DNA of 64,000 nt from UBA1672 sp964587815 (GCA_964587815.1 CAZPMH010000009.1:1-64000), one strand, 5' to 3'. Positions 36,686-46,898 are shown, numbered from the stretch's first letter. The notes: generated by a model from the letters alone, not told the origin. Program-made: numbers and translations.

Positions 36686-38905
36686 ATGCAGAATCTCTAT
36701 GATATTGATGATGAACCAACGGAAGAAGGCCGCTTTCCTTATTTGGACGGTTTGAATGCTCCGCAGCGCGAGGCTGTAGAAACGCTTGATGGTGCTGTGC
36801 TTGTTTTGGCAGGCGCGGGAACCGGGAAGACGCGGGTTTTGACGACGCGTCTGGCGCATTTGATCAATACGCGCCGCGCCTATCCGTCGCAAATTTTGGC
36901 AGTGACATTTACCAATAAGGCCGCGTTGGAGATGAAAGAGCGGATTAGTGCGATGATGGGCGGTGCGCCTGTTGAGGGCTGGTGGCTTGGTACGTTCCAC
37001 TCACTGGCTGCACGGATGCTCAGGCGGCATGCGGAACTTGTCGGTTTGAGCAGTAATTTTACGATTCTCGACACAGATGATCAGGTGCGGTTGTTGAAGC
37101 CGCTGATGGAAGTTGAGGGGATCGATACGAAGAAGTGGGCGCCGAAAGCCTGTATCGGATTTATTGATCGGTGGAAAGATCGCGCGGTTTTACCTGATAA
37201 AGTGCAATATGACGAGGTTGCAGATATTGCGGACGGCAAGATGCCGTTGCTCTATCAGCGTTATCAAGCGCGATTGCGTGCGGTGAATGCGTGCGACTTT
37301 GGTGATTTATTGCTGCACATGATTACGATTTTAAAATCACCTGATAATGCTGCGGTTCTTGATGATTATCACAGGCGGTTTCAATATATTCTGGTTGATG
37401 AATATCAGGACACGAATGTTGCGCAATATTTATGGCTGAAACTTTTGGCGCAAGGGTCGGGTAATATTTGCTGTGTTGGTGATGATGACCAATCAATCTA
37501 CGGTTGGCGCGGGGCGGAGGTCGGCAATATTTTGAAATTTGAGGAAGATTTCAAGGATGCGAAAATTATTCGGCTTGAACAGAATTATCGCTCGACTAAT
37601 ACGATTTTGAAAGCCTCTGGCGCTGTGATTGAAAATAACGGCACGCGTTTGGGCAAGACTCTCTGGTCAGAGCAGGGGGATGGCGAGCCTGTAAAATTAT
37701 GCGGCCTTTGGGATGGCGAAGCCGAAGCGCGATGGGTTGGGGAAGAGATTGAACAGCTGCAACGTAAGAGTGTGTCTCTTGGTGAGGTTGCGGTTTTGGT
37801 GCGCACGGGGTTTCAGACGCGTGAATTTGAAGAGCGGTTCATTAAATTGGGGCTTTCATACAAGGTCATTGGTGGCCCGCGATTTTATGAGCGCATGGAG
37901 GTGCGTGACGCGCTGGCGTATTTGCGGGTGGTGTCACAATATGCCGATGATTTGGCGTTTGAGCGTATTATAAATACACCGCGTCGCGGAATTGGAAACA
38001 CAACACTGAACACGCTTTATTCTTATGCGCGGGCGAAAGAGATTAGCCTGCACGGCGCGATTATGGATTTAACGCAAACCGATGAGTTAAAGCCAAAAAT
38101 GCGCGCTAACCTTATGAAATTACTCGACGATTTTGAGCGTTGGCGGGCGGCGTTGGATACGATGCATCACGCGGAAGTGGCGGCGATGATTTTGGACGAG
38201 TCCGGCTATATGGATATGTGGAAGCAGGATAAAACACCCGAAGCGCCGGGGCGTATCGAAAACTTGAAAGAGCTGATCGGCGGGATGCAGGAATATGATT
38301 CCCTACAGGAGTTTTTGGAGCATGTGGCCCTTGTTTTGGAGAACCAGGATGCAAGTGGGTCAAACTATGTGTCATTGATGACCCTGCATGGTGCGAAAGG
38401 GTTGGAGTTTGATTACGTGTTTTTGCCCGGCTGGGAGGAGGGATTGTTTCCTTCTCAGCGTTCGATGGACGAGAATGGCACGAAGGGTTTAGAAGAAGAA
38501 CGGCGTTTGGCGTATGTGGGGATTACGCGTGCGCGCAAACAGGTGTTTATTTCCTATGCTGGGTCGCGGCGGATGTATGGCAGTTGGGTGAATTCTATAC
38601 CCTCTCGCTTTGTTGATGAAATTCCCAAAGAATTGATTGATTTGAATACACAAAACGGCATGGTGCAGGCAGGACGATCGCAACATTGGGATTCGAGTGG
38701 TTTTGCTGCAAAAAGTGCCAAAACAGAATCCTACGGACGAAAAGTGCAGAATCAAGATGGTGTTATCCTAGAACGCGGTGATCGGGTGTTTCATGATAAA
38801 TTCGGGTACGGCAAGATTATCAATATTGACGGGCATAAATTAGATATCGCCTTTGAGAAGGGCAGCACAAAACGCGTGATGGATAGTTTTGTGACCAAGG
38901 CTTGA
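36686..38905 (+). CDS. uvrD: UvrD/PcrA-type superfamily 1 DNA helicase
   Basis: 739 residues. The 3'-5' helicase motifs are all present: LAGAGTGKTRVLTTR (Walker A), AVTFTNKAALEMKER, VDEYQDTNVAQYLW, VGDDDQSIYGWRGA, LEQNYRST, MTLHGAKGLEFDYVFLPGWEEG (split), and RRLAYVGITRARK. A C-terminal Tudor-like domain (ERGDRVFHDKFGYGKI) resembles the RNA polymerase-binding domain of PcrA. Roles are nucleotide excision repair and replication maintenance. Confidence 0.95.
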   Translation: MQNLYDIDDEPTEEGRFPYLDGLNAPQREAVETLDGAVLVLAGAGTGKTRVLTTRLAHLINTRRAYPSQILAVTFTNKAALEMKERISAMMGGAPVEGWWLGTFHSLAARMLRRHAELVGLSSNFTILDTDDQVRLLKPLMEVEGIDTKKWAPKACIGFIDRWKDRAVLPDKVQYDEVADIADGKMPLLYQRYQARLRAVNACDFGDLLLHMITILKSPDNAAVLDDYHRRFQYILVDEYQDTNVAQYLWLKLLAQGSGNICCVGDDDQSIYGWRGAEVGNILKFEEDFKDAKIIRLEQNYRSTNTILKASGAVIENNGTRLGKTLWSEQGDGEPVKLCGLWDGEAEARWVGEEIEQLQRKSVSLGEVAVLVRTGFQTREFEERFIKLGLSYKVIGGPRFYERMEVRDALAYLRVVSQYADDLAFERIINTPRRGIGNTTLNTLYSYARAKEISLHGAIMDLTQTDELKPKMRANLMKLLDDFERWRAALDTMHHAEVAAMILDESGYMDMWKQDKTPEAPGRIENLKELIGGMQEYDSLQEFLEHVALVLENQDASGSNYVSLMTLHGAKGLEFDYVFLPGWEEGLFPSQRSMDENGTKGLEEERRLAYVGITRARKQVFISYAGSRRMYGSWVNSIPSRFVDEIPKELIDLNTQNGMVQAGRSQHWDSSGFAAKSAKTESYGRKVQNQDGVILERGDRVFHDKFGYGKIINIDGHKLDIAFEKGSTKRVMDSFVTKA

Positions 38906-38920
38906 GCCTTAACTATGCTG

Positions 38921-39646
38921 CTAACGAAAGTTATATTTTCCTGCAGCAATAATCGAGCCGTAGCCGTCACGTTGAGCGAGGATGGCGATTGCATCAATAT
39001 CTTCTGACGGGCGCATAAAGTTTTGTTGTGTCATGCTTCCATCCCAGCTTCCCAAATTTGTATATGTTGAGATCGGGTTTGCATAGGTGTGAGACAGCCC
39101 TCTATTTTCGCCTGATTCTATGTTTTGGAATTTCTGGTTTTGATATCCGAATGCCCAGAGGCGGTAATTTGCCTTTTCTGCATTCGGCAAAGTAAAGGAG
39201 ACCAGACCGTTTTTGTCGTATGCTATTTCTATATTTTTAATAGGTGATCGCTCCGCCTTGCTTAGGGCTGTTTTTAGCTTGTTTTGATGGGAGCCGACGA
39301 ACTTATCGCTTCCGTTGATCACCATTTGCGGTGTGTAGACACGTTTTGACCCGTCGATAGCGCTGTAGCCATGTTGTCTTACGTCGCAGAAATCATGGCT
39401 TAAAGAATCTTTCCAGTGGAGGTGGTTCCAATATTGGACGTGGCAGCCGAGTGCAATGACATTGTCATGCTGTGATAATTCAGACAGCAGACGATCAGCA
39501 GGCGGGCAGGATGAACAGCTTTGTGACGTAAATAATTCCACGACTACGGGTGCATTTGTTCTAACAGGGCTTTGTGCTTTTACAGCCAACGTGGTGATGA
39601 GAATAGCGGCACACAGCATTCCGAAGATTACGATGTAATTGTGCAT
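38921..39646 (-). CDS. Secreted DUF1223 thioredoxin-like protein
   Basis: 241 residues with an N-terminal hydrophobic signal (residues about 5-24). VVVELFTSQSCSSCPPADRL is the DUF1223 hallmark, a thioredoxin-like fold with a CxxC-like SSC motif; VYTPQMVINGSDKFVGS also matches. Probably periplasmic. Function unknown for the family. Convergent with uvrD. Confidence 0.88.
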   Translation of the reverse strand: MHNYIVIFGMLCAAILITTLAVKAQSPVRTNAPVVVELFTSQSCSSCPPADRLLSELSQHDNVIALGCHVQYWNHLHWKDSLSHDFCDVRQHGYSAIDGSKRVYTPQMVINGSDKFVGSHQNKLKTALSKAERSPIKNIEIAYDKNGLVSFTLPNAEKANYRLWAFGYQNQKFQNIESGENRGLSHTYANPISTYTNLGSWDGSMTQQNFMRPSEDIDAIAILAQRDGYGSIIAAGKYNFR

Positions 39647-39805
39647 ATGTTTGAACCTTTTCCCGTTGGCGTGCGTTTTTTGCTGTGGCGCCTTTAATTA
39701 CTTATTCCCTTTATTTAGCGTAAAGGTTACAAGATGGTGTTGTATGGATGGCTATAATCCTATAAATTTTCATTAGGTCAATATAATATTTGGATACTTA
39801 TAATT

Positions 39806-40765
39806 ATGGTGCAAAGGCATAAAATTGCTACTATTTTCGGCGGGACGGGGTTTATCGGGCGCCAGGTTGTTCGTGAACTTGCAGACCGTGGGGTTACGGT
39901 TAAAGTAGCAACACGCATTCCTGAAAGTGCTTATTTCCTTCGTCCGCTCGGTAATGTCGGGCAGATCGTGCCGGTTGCTTGTGATTACAGCGATGGGCAG
40001 AGCATCTCGGACGCGGTTAAAGGTGCGGATTATGTCGTCAATTGTATTGGTATTTTATACGAAAAGGGCAAAAAATCTACTTTTCAAAAGGCGCATGTTG
40101 ATATTCCCTCCATGATTACCGCGGCATGTACGGATCATGGCGTGTCACATTTCGTTCACATCAGTGCGTTGGCCTGTGATAAAGGCTCATCGAAATATGC
40201 GAAGTCGAAATATGATGGCGAGAAGGCCGTCTTTGAGGCGTTTTCAAATGCCACAATTTTAAGGCCGAGCATTGTTTTTGGTGAAGATGACAGTTTTTTC
40301 AACATGTTTGCCGAGATGTCGAGGTATTCGCCGTTTCTTCCGTTGATTGGTGGCGGAAAAACCAAGTTTCAGCCTGTATTTGTGGGCGATGTTGCTGATG
40401 CTGTTATCACTGCTTTAAATGACGATCAGCAAAAATATAGTGGTAAAGTCTATCAGTTGGGTGGCCCTGACGTGCAGAGCTTTAAAGAGCTGTTTGAAAC
40501 GATGTTTAAATATACGCGACGCCCGCGCAGGCTTGTTACGTTGCCTTTCGGGTTTGCGAAGTTTGAGAGCATGTTTTTGCCAAAGTCGGTTTTAACAGCG
40601 GATCAAGTGGAGAGTTTGAAAACGGATAATATCGTTGATGACAGTGCGTTAACACTAAAGCATATGGGCATTGCACCAACCTCTATGGACGTAGTTTTGC
40701 CTGAATATTTGACGCGTTATCAGCCCGGCGGTGAGCGGTTTGGTACCAAAAACCTTGCCACTTGA
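39806..40765 (+). CDS. NDUFA9-like NAD(P)-binding protein (complex I-associated family)
   Basis: 319 residues, atypical SDR. NAD-binding IFGGTGFIGRQVVREL at the N-terminus; VVNCIGILYEKGKKSTFQ, HISALACD, SKYDGEKAV and ILRPSIVFGEDDSF follow. The family matches the alphaproteobacterial relatives of the complex I accessory subunit NDUFA9, which bind NADP(H). A perfect TATAAT (39753-39758) lies upstream, but its -35 is poor. Confidence 0.88.
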   Translation: MVQRHKIATIFGGTGFIGRQVVRELADRGVTVKVATRIPESAYFLRPLGNVGQIVPVACDYSDGQSISDAVKGADYVVNCIGILYEKGKKSTFQKAHVDIPSMITAACTDHGVSHFVHISALACDKGSSKYAKSKYDGEKAVFEAFSNATILRPSIVFGEDDSFFNMFAEMSRYSPFLPLIGGGKTKFQPVFVGDVADAVITALNDDQQKYSGKVYQLGGPDVQSFKELFETMFKYTRRPRRLVTLPFGFAKFESMFLPKSVLTADQVESLKTDNIVDDSALTLKHMGIAPTSMDVVLPEYLTRYQPGGERFGTKNLAT

Positions 40766-40823
40766 ATATGCTTTTCTGTTTTGGTTTTTTTTCTGCGTTT
40801 GATTTTAAGATAGGGACATAAAA

Positions 40824-41786
40824 ATGACTTTTCTAAGATTTTTTGCGTTTTTTGTTTGTTTGTCGTTTTTTTGTGCGACGAACGGATATAATGTTGCACC
40901 TGCCGTGGCCGCTGCGACGCAAAAAATAGCAGTGGTTGTCAATGATGATGTGATCTCCGTGCAGGATTTAGAAAAGCGTATGCGTATGGTGATTGTTTCC
41001 TCTGGTTTGCCGAATACGCAGGATGTCGCGCAGCGTTTGCTGCCTCAGGTTCTTGATTCTTTGGTGCGTGAACAAATTATGATGCAGGAAGGGGAGAAGG
41101 AAGGATTTGAGGTTACGCAGGAAGAGTTGAATAGAGGGTTTGCAACAATTGCGTCACAAAACAACCAAAAACCCGAGACTTTCAGAGCGATGTTGAAGCG
41201 TGCCGGTATTGATGTCAGTACGATGGAGCGTCAGATCAGATCGCAGATTATTTGGGGCAAGGTCGTGCAGAAAAAGATGCGTGCACGTGTTAATATTTCT
41301 GAGCGTGATGTCAATGCAGAGTTAGAGCGTATTCGCGCAAAGATTGGCACGCCCGAATATCTGACAGCAGAAATTTTTCTTCCCGTAACTGACCCGAAAG
41401 ATGAGGCGGATATTAGAGAATTATCACGGCGCTTGGTTAATGCGGTGCGTAATCAGGGTGCAAGTTTTTACAAATTAGCGCAGCAATTTTCAAAATCTGC
41501 AGGCGCAGCAAATGGCGGTGACACAGGCTGGTTGCATGAAAATCAACTCAGCCCTGAAGTGTTGCAAGTTTTGAGGTCTTTAAAGAAAAATCAGGTGAGC
41601 TCTCCGGTGAAAACCGTTAAGGGTTATCATATATATTTCCTAAGAGATGTGCGTACGTTGAGTGAAGAGACGGTTCCTTCGGCGGATCAAGTTGAATTTA
41701 ATATTGGAAACGCACGGCTTGAGCAGCTGCAGGCACGTTATCTTGAGGATTTGCGGCGTGCTTCTTTCATCGATGTGCGGCTTTAA
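40824..41786 (+). CDS. surA: SurA-type periplasmic chaperone / peptidyl-prolyl isomerase
   Basis: 320 residues. Signal peptide (residues 1-29 region), SurA N-terminal helical chaperone domain (IAVVVNDDVISVQDLEKRM) and one parvulin domain (about 180-280; GGDTGWLHENQLSPEV, FSKSAGAANGGD, VKTVKGYHIYFLRDV). It assists outer-membrane protein folding. rsmA begins three bases after, as in the conserved surA-pdxA-rsmA order, but pdxA is absent and lptD is not upstream. Confidence 0.9.
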   Translation: MTFLRFFAFFVCLSFFCATNGYNVAPAVAAATQKIAVVVNDDVISVQDLEKRMRMVIVSSGLPNTQDVAQRLLPQVLDSLVREQIMMQEGEKEGFEVTQEELNRGFATIASQNNQKPETFRAMLKRAGIDVSTMERQIRSQIIWGKVVQKKMRARVNISERDVNAELERIRAKIGTPEYLTAEIFLPVTDPKDEADIRELSRRLVNAVRNQGASFYKLAQQFSKSAGAANGGDTGWLHENQLSPEVLQVLRSLKKNQVSSPVKTVKGYHIYFLRDVRTLSEETVPSADQVEFNIGNARLEQLQARYLEDLRRASFIDVRL

Positions 41787-41789
41787 GAT

Positions 41790-42662
41790 ATGAGTGATGC
41801 GCTTTCTTCGCGTCGCGAAGCTGTAGAACGTTTGCCACCTTTACGCGATATTATTGCGGCGCATGGTTTAAGTGCACAAAAATCCTTAGGCCAGAATTTT
41901 CTGCTCGATATGAATATCACCGACAAGATTGTACGTGAAGCCTGCATCAGAGGTGGTGGAGAGTGGGGCGGATTTCATGCCATTGAAATCGGGCCGGGGC
42001 CCGGTGGGTTAACGCGGGCGTTGCTCAAAAGCAATGTTGAGCGCGTGACGGCTGTTGAATACGATGCCCGTGCGGTTACCGCCTTGCGAAGTTTAGAGGA
42101 TGCATCTGATAGCAGTTTGGATATCGTTCAGGGTGATGCGCTGAAGATGGACGTGACTGCGATCAGTGAGGCGCCACGCGTTATTGTTGCCAATCTTCCC
42201 TATAATATTGCGACGCCTTTATTGGTAAGTTGGCTTAGGCAGATTTTTGATGATGCTGGTACATATCATTCCATGGCGTTGATGTTTCAAAAGGAGGTTG
42301 CGGATCGCATTATTGCTGCACCTGAGACGAAGGCCTATGGTCGGCTTTCTGTTTTGTCGCAGTGGTTGTGTGATGTTGAGGTCTTGTACGACTTGCCGCC
42401 GACCGCGTTTGTTCCCGCACCGAAAGTTCGCTCATCTGTGGTTTTCTTTAAGCCGAAAAAACGCAATGACGGCGTGAGGGATTTTCAGTCGGTAGAGCGT
42501 GTGACGGCTGCAGCATTTCAGCAGCGACGAAAGATGATACGATCAAGTTTAAAGTCATACGCCGATGCTATGAAAGATGTGGGGATTGATACAAACCTGC
42601 GGGCTGAGTCTCTGTCTGTCGCTGATTTTATTCTTCTGGCGGAATGTGGGGCGGACGTTTAG
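41790..42662 (+). CDS. rsmA: 16S rRNA dimethyladenosine transferase
   Basis: Dimethylates A1518 and A1519 of 16S rRNA (E. coli numbering). 290 residues with KSLGQNFLLDMNI, the SAM loop IEIGPGPGGLTRALL, and catalytic motif VANLPYNIATPLL; FVPAPKVRSSVVFF and QRRKMIRSSL at the C-terminus. The last four bases overlap the convergent gmk gene. Confidence 0.96.
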   Translation: MSDALSSRREAVERLPPLRDIIAAHGLSAQKSLGQNFLLDMNITDKIVREACIRGGGEWGGFHAIEIGPGPGGLTRALLKSNVERVTAVEYDARAVTALRSLEDASDSSLDIVQGDALKMDVTAISEAPRVIVANLPYNIATPLLVSWLRQIFDDAGTYHSMALMFQKEVADRIIAAPETKAYGRLSVLSQWLCDVEVLYDLPPTAFVPAPKVRSSVVFFKPKKRNDGVRDFQSVERVTAAAFQQRRKMIRSSLKSYADAMKDVGIDTNLRAESLSVADFILLAECGADV

Positions 42663-43300
42663 AGACCGTCTTTTAAGCCACGCACGAAATCAGATAGCCC
42701 AACCATGCGGCGGCGTTTAATACGCTCTGCATCTAAGATTTTTTGTGCGTTTAAAATGGCGTTATCAATTTCGTGGTTGATGATCACGTAATCATACTCG
42801 GTGTAGTGCGACATTTCATCTGCGGCTTTTGACATGCGTCCTCTGATGTCTGCTTCTGACTCCAGCGTGTCGCGTGACCTGTTTCTGAGCCTTTTTTCCA
42901 ATGCTGAGCGCGTAGGGGGCAGAATGAATACGGTGACGAGGTCGTCTCTGGCGATCTCGGCCAGTTGTTGTGTGCCTTGCCAGTCAATGTCGAATATGAC
43001 ATCTTTTCCGGCCTCTAAGGATGCTTCGACAGGCGCGCGGGGGGTGCCGTAATAATTGTCGAACACTTTTGCGTGTTCCAGCATCTCTCCATTATCAACC
43101 ATTTCACGGAATTGGGCCGGATCAACGAAAATGTAATCTTGCCCGTTTACTTCACCTGCGCGGCGTTTGCGTGTTGTGACAGAAATTGAAATATCCAGAT
43201 CTTCGTTATTTTTTAGCAACGCGCGCGTGATGGTGGTTTTTCCCGCTCCTGAAGGAGAGGACATGACATACATTAGTCCGCGCCGTTTTACTTGTGTCAA
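42659..43300 (-). CDS. gmk: Guanylate kinase
   Basis: Phosphorylates GMP to GDP. 213 residues with Walker A SSPSGAGKTTITRALL, SVTTRKRRAGEVNGQDY, EHAKVFDNYYGTPR and DIDWQGTQQL. Start ATG 43300; an overlapping longer frame in another phase is spurious. Convergent with rsmA. Confidence 0.96.
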   Translation of the reverse strand: MTQVKRRGLMYVMSSPSGAGKTTITRALLKNNEDLDISISVTTRKRRAGEVNGQDYIFVDPAQFREMVDNGEMLEHAKVFDNYYGTPRAPVEASLEAGKDVIFDIDWQGTQQLAEIARDDLVTVFILPPTRSALEKRLRNRSRDTLESEADIRGRMSKAADEMSHYTEYDYVIINHEIDNAILNAQKILDAERIKRRRMVGLSDFVRGLKDGL

Positions 43301-43394
43301 AATTTTTATCCAGTGTTTGTAAGTTACGCTTTGAGATTTTAAGTTTCAGCATAGAATATAATTTTCGACAATTCAATTCGTGCGGGGTGTTAAA

Positions 43395-44177
43395 ATGGCA
43401 GTGTATAATTTCAGGCCGAACGTTATTTTGATCACGGGTGCGTCGAGCGGCATCGGGGAAGCGTTGGCGTGTCATTATGCGGATCAGCAAAAGAATTGCA
43501 CGCTCATTTTGACAGGCCGTAATGCCGAACGTTTAGAGCGTGTAGCGCAAAGCTGTCGTGATAAAGGTGTCAAAGTAGAGGCGTGCGTTTTGGATGTTTG
43601 TGACCAAGTTGCAATGCATGATTTTGTTCACAAGGCGGATCAGAGAACCCCTATTGATTTGGTGATTGCCAATGCAGGCATTTCGGCGGGAACGCAAAGC
43701 TTTGAGGCGAGTGAGTCATATGAGCAGGTGCGCGGCATTTTTGATGTTAATGTGACAGGTGTTTTTAATACGTTGCAGCCTATACAGGATCGTATGACTA
43801 AGCGTGGTTCAGGGCAGATCGCGATTGTCTCTTCTTTGGCGGGGTATCGCGGGTGGCCGGGCGCCCCCGCTTATTGTGCATCGAAGGCGGCTGTTAAAGT
43901 TTACGGGGAGGCGCTCCGCGGTGTTTTGAAGCCTCATGGTGTTTATGTCAGCGTTGTTTGCCCGGGCTTTGTTCGTTCCCGTATGACGGCTAAAAACAGT
44001 TTTGCGATGCCTTTCATTATTGATGCGGAGGATGCCGCTAAAATCATTGTTCGAGCTTTGCGTAAAAATAAAGGGCTGATTGCGTTTCCTCTTATTCATC
44101 GCTTTTGTGCATGGTTTGTAATGTGTATTCCGTCATGGCTCGCAGCGCGGATTTTGGCGCGTAGCCCTAAGAAATAG
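43395..44177 (+). CDS. Short-chain dehydrogenase/reductase
   Basis: About 260 residues. The NAD(P) motif is ITGASSGIGEALACHY, followed by ANAGIS, catalytic Ser in SSLAGYRGWPGAP and YCASKAAV (Tyr-x-x-x-Lys). A C-terminal hydrophobic stretch may touch the membrane. ATG 43395 is preferred over a GTG at 43380. A paralogue lies at 62935-63690, sharing the C-terminal plan (MT(A/D)KN.F.MP). Substrate unknown. Confidence 0.9.
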   Translation: MAVYNFRPNVILITGASSGIGEALACHYADQQKNCTLILTGRNAERLERVAQSCRDKGVKVEACVLDVCDQVAMHDFVHKADQRTPIDLVIANAGISAGTQSFEASESYEQVRGIFDVNVTGVFNTLQPIQDRMTKRGSGQIAIVSSLAGYRGWPGAPAYCASKAAVKVYGEALRGVLKPHGVYVSVVCPGFVRSRMTAKNSFAMPFIIDAEDAAKIIVRALRKNKGLIAFPLIHRFCAWFVMCIPSWLAARILARSPKK

Positions 44178-44322
44178 ACAAATATTGGATAAAAAGCGTA
44201 TAATACTTGTGTAGGCCTCAAAAGCAGTCTAAAACTGTAGTATTGGGGAGTATATTTTACATTATTATACATATTTATTTATATAAGTTTTTGCTTATTT
44301 AAAGTAATTGAGATCCGATCCG

Positions 44323-44643
44323 ATGGATGTAAATGAAATTGAACATAATGTTAGCATTGCAGTTAACCTTTTGAAGGCTCTTTCTAATGAGAAGCGTTTG
44401 CTGATTGTTTGCGCGCTCTATAAAGGTGAAAAAAATGTTGGCGAGTTAGAAGAGATTGTGGGTTTAAGTCAATCCGCTCTGTCTCAACATCTTGCGCGGT
44501 TGCGTCGTGATAAGGTGGTTTTGACACGAAGAGAGGCGCAAACGATTTATTATTCTCTTGATGATGTGGCGACTGATAAGGTTCTCAATTGCCTCTACGG
44601 TATTTATTCGCCGCAAGATGATGCGGAAACGCCACTAGAATAA
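44323..44643 (+). CDS. ArsR-family winged-helix regulator
   Basis: 106 residues. LLKALSNEKRLLIVCALYKGEKNVGELEEIVGLSQSALSQHLARLR (excerpted) is a typical ArsR/SmtB helix-turn-helix; the recognition helix is SQSALSQHL. Two isolated Cys residues are not in a metal-binding CxC, so it may be redox-sensing or non-metal. The A/T-rich 130-base leader may carry its own operator. ATG 44323 is preferred over TTG 44308. Confidence 0.88.
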   Translation: MDVNEIEHNVSIAVNLLKALSNEKRLLIVCALYKGEKNVGELEEIVGLSQSALSQHLARLRRDKVVLTRREAQTIYYSLDDVATDKVLNCLYGIYSPQDDAETPLE

Positions 44644-44652
44644 TCTCATTTC

Positions 44653-45603
44653 CTATAATTTTATGCCCATATTTTCGAATATGGCTTTTTTTACGTCTTC
44701 AAGTGAGAGATCCTTAAGCTCGTCTTTCTGAAGGGTGAACACGTTTTCTCCGTTCGGCGCGTGTTTTGACGGTGTGCTATGGGCTGAGAAAAGCGCGAGT
44801 GTCTTGCAGCCAGTCGGGCCCGTCATGTGCATTGGGCCTGTATCATTGCCGATGGCGAAATCGGCATTGTGCGCAAGTGCTGCAATATCGAACAGGCTGG
44901 TTTTTTCAGTCAGATTTATGGCTTGAGGACATAGTGACATAATCTGATCGTTGATTTCTTTTTCGTCTTTTGTGCCAATCAGAACAGGTGTAAAGCCCGA
45001 TTTTACAAGGGCTTGACCAAGCGCAGCATAGTTTTCGGCAGGCCAACGTTTTTGCGGATGCTGCGGTGCGCAGCCCGTGACCAGAAGAACAAAAGATTTG
45101 GGAAGATCGAATTTTTTTCCCTTGTCTTTTAACCAGTCGAGTGTGTCAATTTTGACGTTGTTAATGCCTGCCAGTGCTAAGGTCATTTTATGCCCCTCAA
45201 GTGCTGTGCCTGCTTTTCTTGCGGAATTCTTGTTTTCGTGGGACGCCCCTTTGGCCGCACCCACCCACTCAGGGCGTTTTGATTTAGGAAAAAGATTAAA
45301 ATAAATTTGTGTACGGTCATTGTTCTGCAAGTCGTACACGCGGTCAAACTCACCGGAGATTAGATTTTTTCTTAAGTTAAGCCATTTTATGGGTTGGGTT
45401 ATTTTCGGTCTTTCATCGACGAATATGTTGTTAAAATACCCGCTTTTCTCCCCAAAGGTTTTGAAGGGTTTTGTTGTCATGAGCGTAATATCGTCATCTT
45501 TATGATGATTACGAATGGCTTGCATCGGGCCCAAAGCCTGAATGAAATCGCCCAGAGCGCTTAGCTTTATTACCAGAATTTTCTTTTTTGCTGCAGTTTG
45601 CAT
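44653..45603 (-). CDS. Glycosyltransferase family 9 (heptosyltransferase-like)
   Basis: 316 residues. N-terminal KILVIKLSALGDFIQALGPM, nucleotide-binding LVTGCAPQHPQKRWPAENYAALG (parts), and FAIGNDTGPMHMTGPTGCKTLALF are GT9 signatures. GT9 members add heptose to the LPS inner core. Probably co-transcribed with the GT4 gene 18 bases upstream. Acceptor not predictable. Confidence 0.9.
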   Translation of the reverse strand: MQTAAKKKILVIKLSALGDFIQALGPMQAIRNHHKDDDITLMTTKPFKTFGEKSGYFNNIFVDERPKITQPIKWLNLRKNLISGEFDRVYDLQNNDRTQIYFNLFPKSKRPEWVGAAKGASHENKNSARKAGTALEGHKMTLALAGINNVKIDTLDWLKDKGKKFDLPKSFVLLVTGCAPQHPQKRWPAENYAALGQALVKSGFTPVLIGTKDEKEINDQIMSLCPQAINLTEKTSLFDIAALAHNADFAIGNDTGPMHMTGPTGCKTLALFSAHSTPSKHAPNGENVFTLQKDELKDLSLEDVKKAIFENMGIKL

Positions 45604-45621
45604 CTTTTACCTGTCTTGCGG

Positions 45622-46800
45622 TTATGCTGATGCTTGGTGTTCTTGGCTCATATTTTTTTGCAGAAGTTCAGCATACACATCAAGTGTTTTTTCTGCCATG
45701 ATTGCCTTCGTGAAGTTTGCGTTCACATGTTCCATTGACCTGGTAGCCAAGACGGCGCGTTGTTCATCTGTTAAGTTCAGGGCTTCGTCGATGGCATATG
45801 CCAGAGCGTCAGGGTCAGAGTGGGGGACAAGCCAGCCTGTTTTCCCGGCAATCACCGTTTCTTTTGCGCCGCCGTGATCAGTTGCAATGATGGGTCTACC
45901 CATGGCTTGAGCTTCGACAGGGATGCGGCCAAAGCCCTCGGGGTCAGTTGACGCGGAGACCACGACGCCTGCGAGCATATACGCGGTCGGCATGTCGTTG
46001 CACTGGTCGATGATTCGGATGCGTGATTGCAGGTTATGTTTGGCGATGGCGGTTTCCAGCTCTGCTCGGTATTCGCTTCGGCCTTGGTCAGAGCCGATCA
46101 TGACGCAAAATAAATCATCGTGATGTTTCAGTTTGGCCATGGCTTCGATTAAAACATGATGGCCTTTCCATCGCGTGATGCGCCCGGGCAGCATGACGAT
46201 ATTCGCGCTGTCAGGCAGTCGCCATTGTGTTGCAAGGTCGATCATACGTTCGGGCGTGACGAAGGCGGGGTGGAATTTATCCATGGGGATGCCGCGATGG
46301 ATCAGGCGAATTTTTTGCGGATCAATCTCGTAATTATCGACTAAATATTGCGCAACATATTCTGATATGGCGATTACGATTTCGCCTTGTGTTATGGCGC
46401 TGTTATATTTGCGTTTCGCTTCATTGGCTATGTTATAAGGCGCGTGGCATGTCGACATGTAGCGCGCGGATGAATTTTTGCAGGCTTTCCATGCGCTCCA
46501 TGCGGGGGCGCGGCTTCTGACGTGTACAATATCAACATCGTGCTTTTTTATCAGCTTTTTCAGACGCTTTATGTTTTGCCACATCACGAACGGGTTTTTT
46601 GAATGGACAGGTAAATCAATGTGGGTTGCGCCGATGCGCTCCAGTTCAGGAACGCGGTATCCGCCGTTTGATACGACGATTGCTTTTGCATCGGCTTTGA
46701 CAATTTCCGCGGCGATATCGATGCAGCCTTGTTCTGCGCCGCCTGCGCCGAGTTCGGGAATAATCTGCATGATAACAGGATGTTGTTTTATTTCACTCAT
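45622..46800 (-). CDS. Glycosyltransferase family 4
   Basis: 392 residues with a GT-B fold. N-terminal IIPELGAGGAEQGCIDIA, donor-site LPGRITRWKGHHVLIEAM, and GFGRIPVEAQAMGRPIIATDHGGAKE with the catalytic E-x7-E. A lipopolysaccharide or surface glycan role is likely with the neighbouring GT9. The gene reads away from the hydrolase gene at 46899. Confidence 0.92.
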   Translation of the reverse strand: MSEIKQHPVIMQIIPELGAGGAEQGCIDIAAEIVKADAKAIVVSNGGYRVPELERIGATHIDLPVHSKNPFVMWQNIKRLKKLIKKHDVDIVHVRSRAPAWSAWKACKNSSARYMSTCHAPYNIANEAKRKYNSAITQGEIVIAISEYVAQYLVDNYEIDPQKIRLIHRGIPMDKFHPAFVTPERMIDLATQWRLPDSANIVMLPGRITRWKGHHVLIEAMAKLKHHDDLFCVMIGSDQGRSEYRAELETAIAKHNLQSRIRIIDQCNDMPTAYMLAGVVVSASTDPEGFGRIPVEAQAMGRPIIATDHGGAKETVIAGKTGWLVPHSDPDALAYAIDEALNLTDEQRAVLATRSMEHVNANFTKAIMAEKTLDVYAELLQKNMSQEHQASA

Positions 46801-46898
46801 GCCGTTAAATTAAAGTGGTTTTGCGGCTGTGCAAAGCATTTTTGCACTGTGATGCTCATAAATATGTATAAGGTTCTGGATTAGAAAGGTTTTTCGTA

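Noticed and set aside
39753..39758. Perfect TATAAT ahead of the NDUFA9-like gene as a promoter
   Set aside because: No acceptable -35 hexamer lies 16-18 bases upstream, so I do not list it as a feature.
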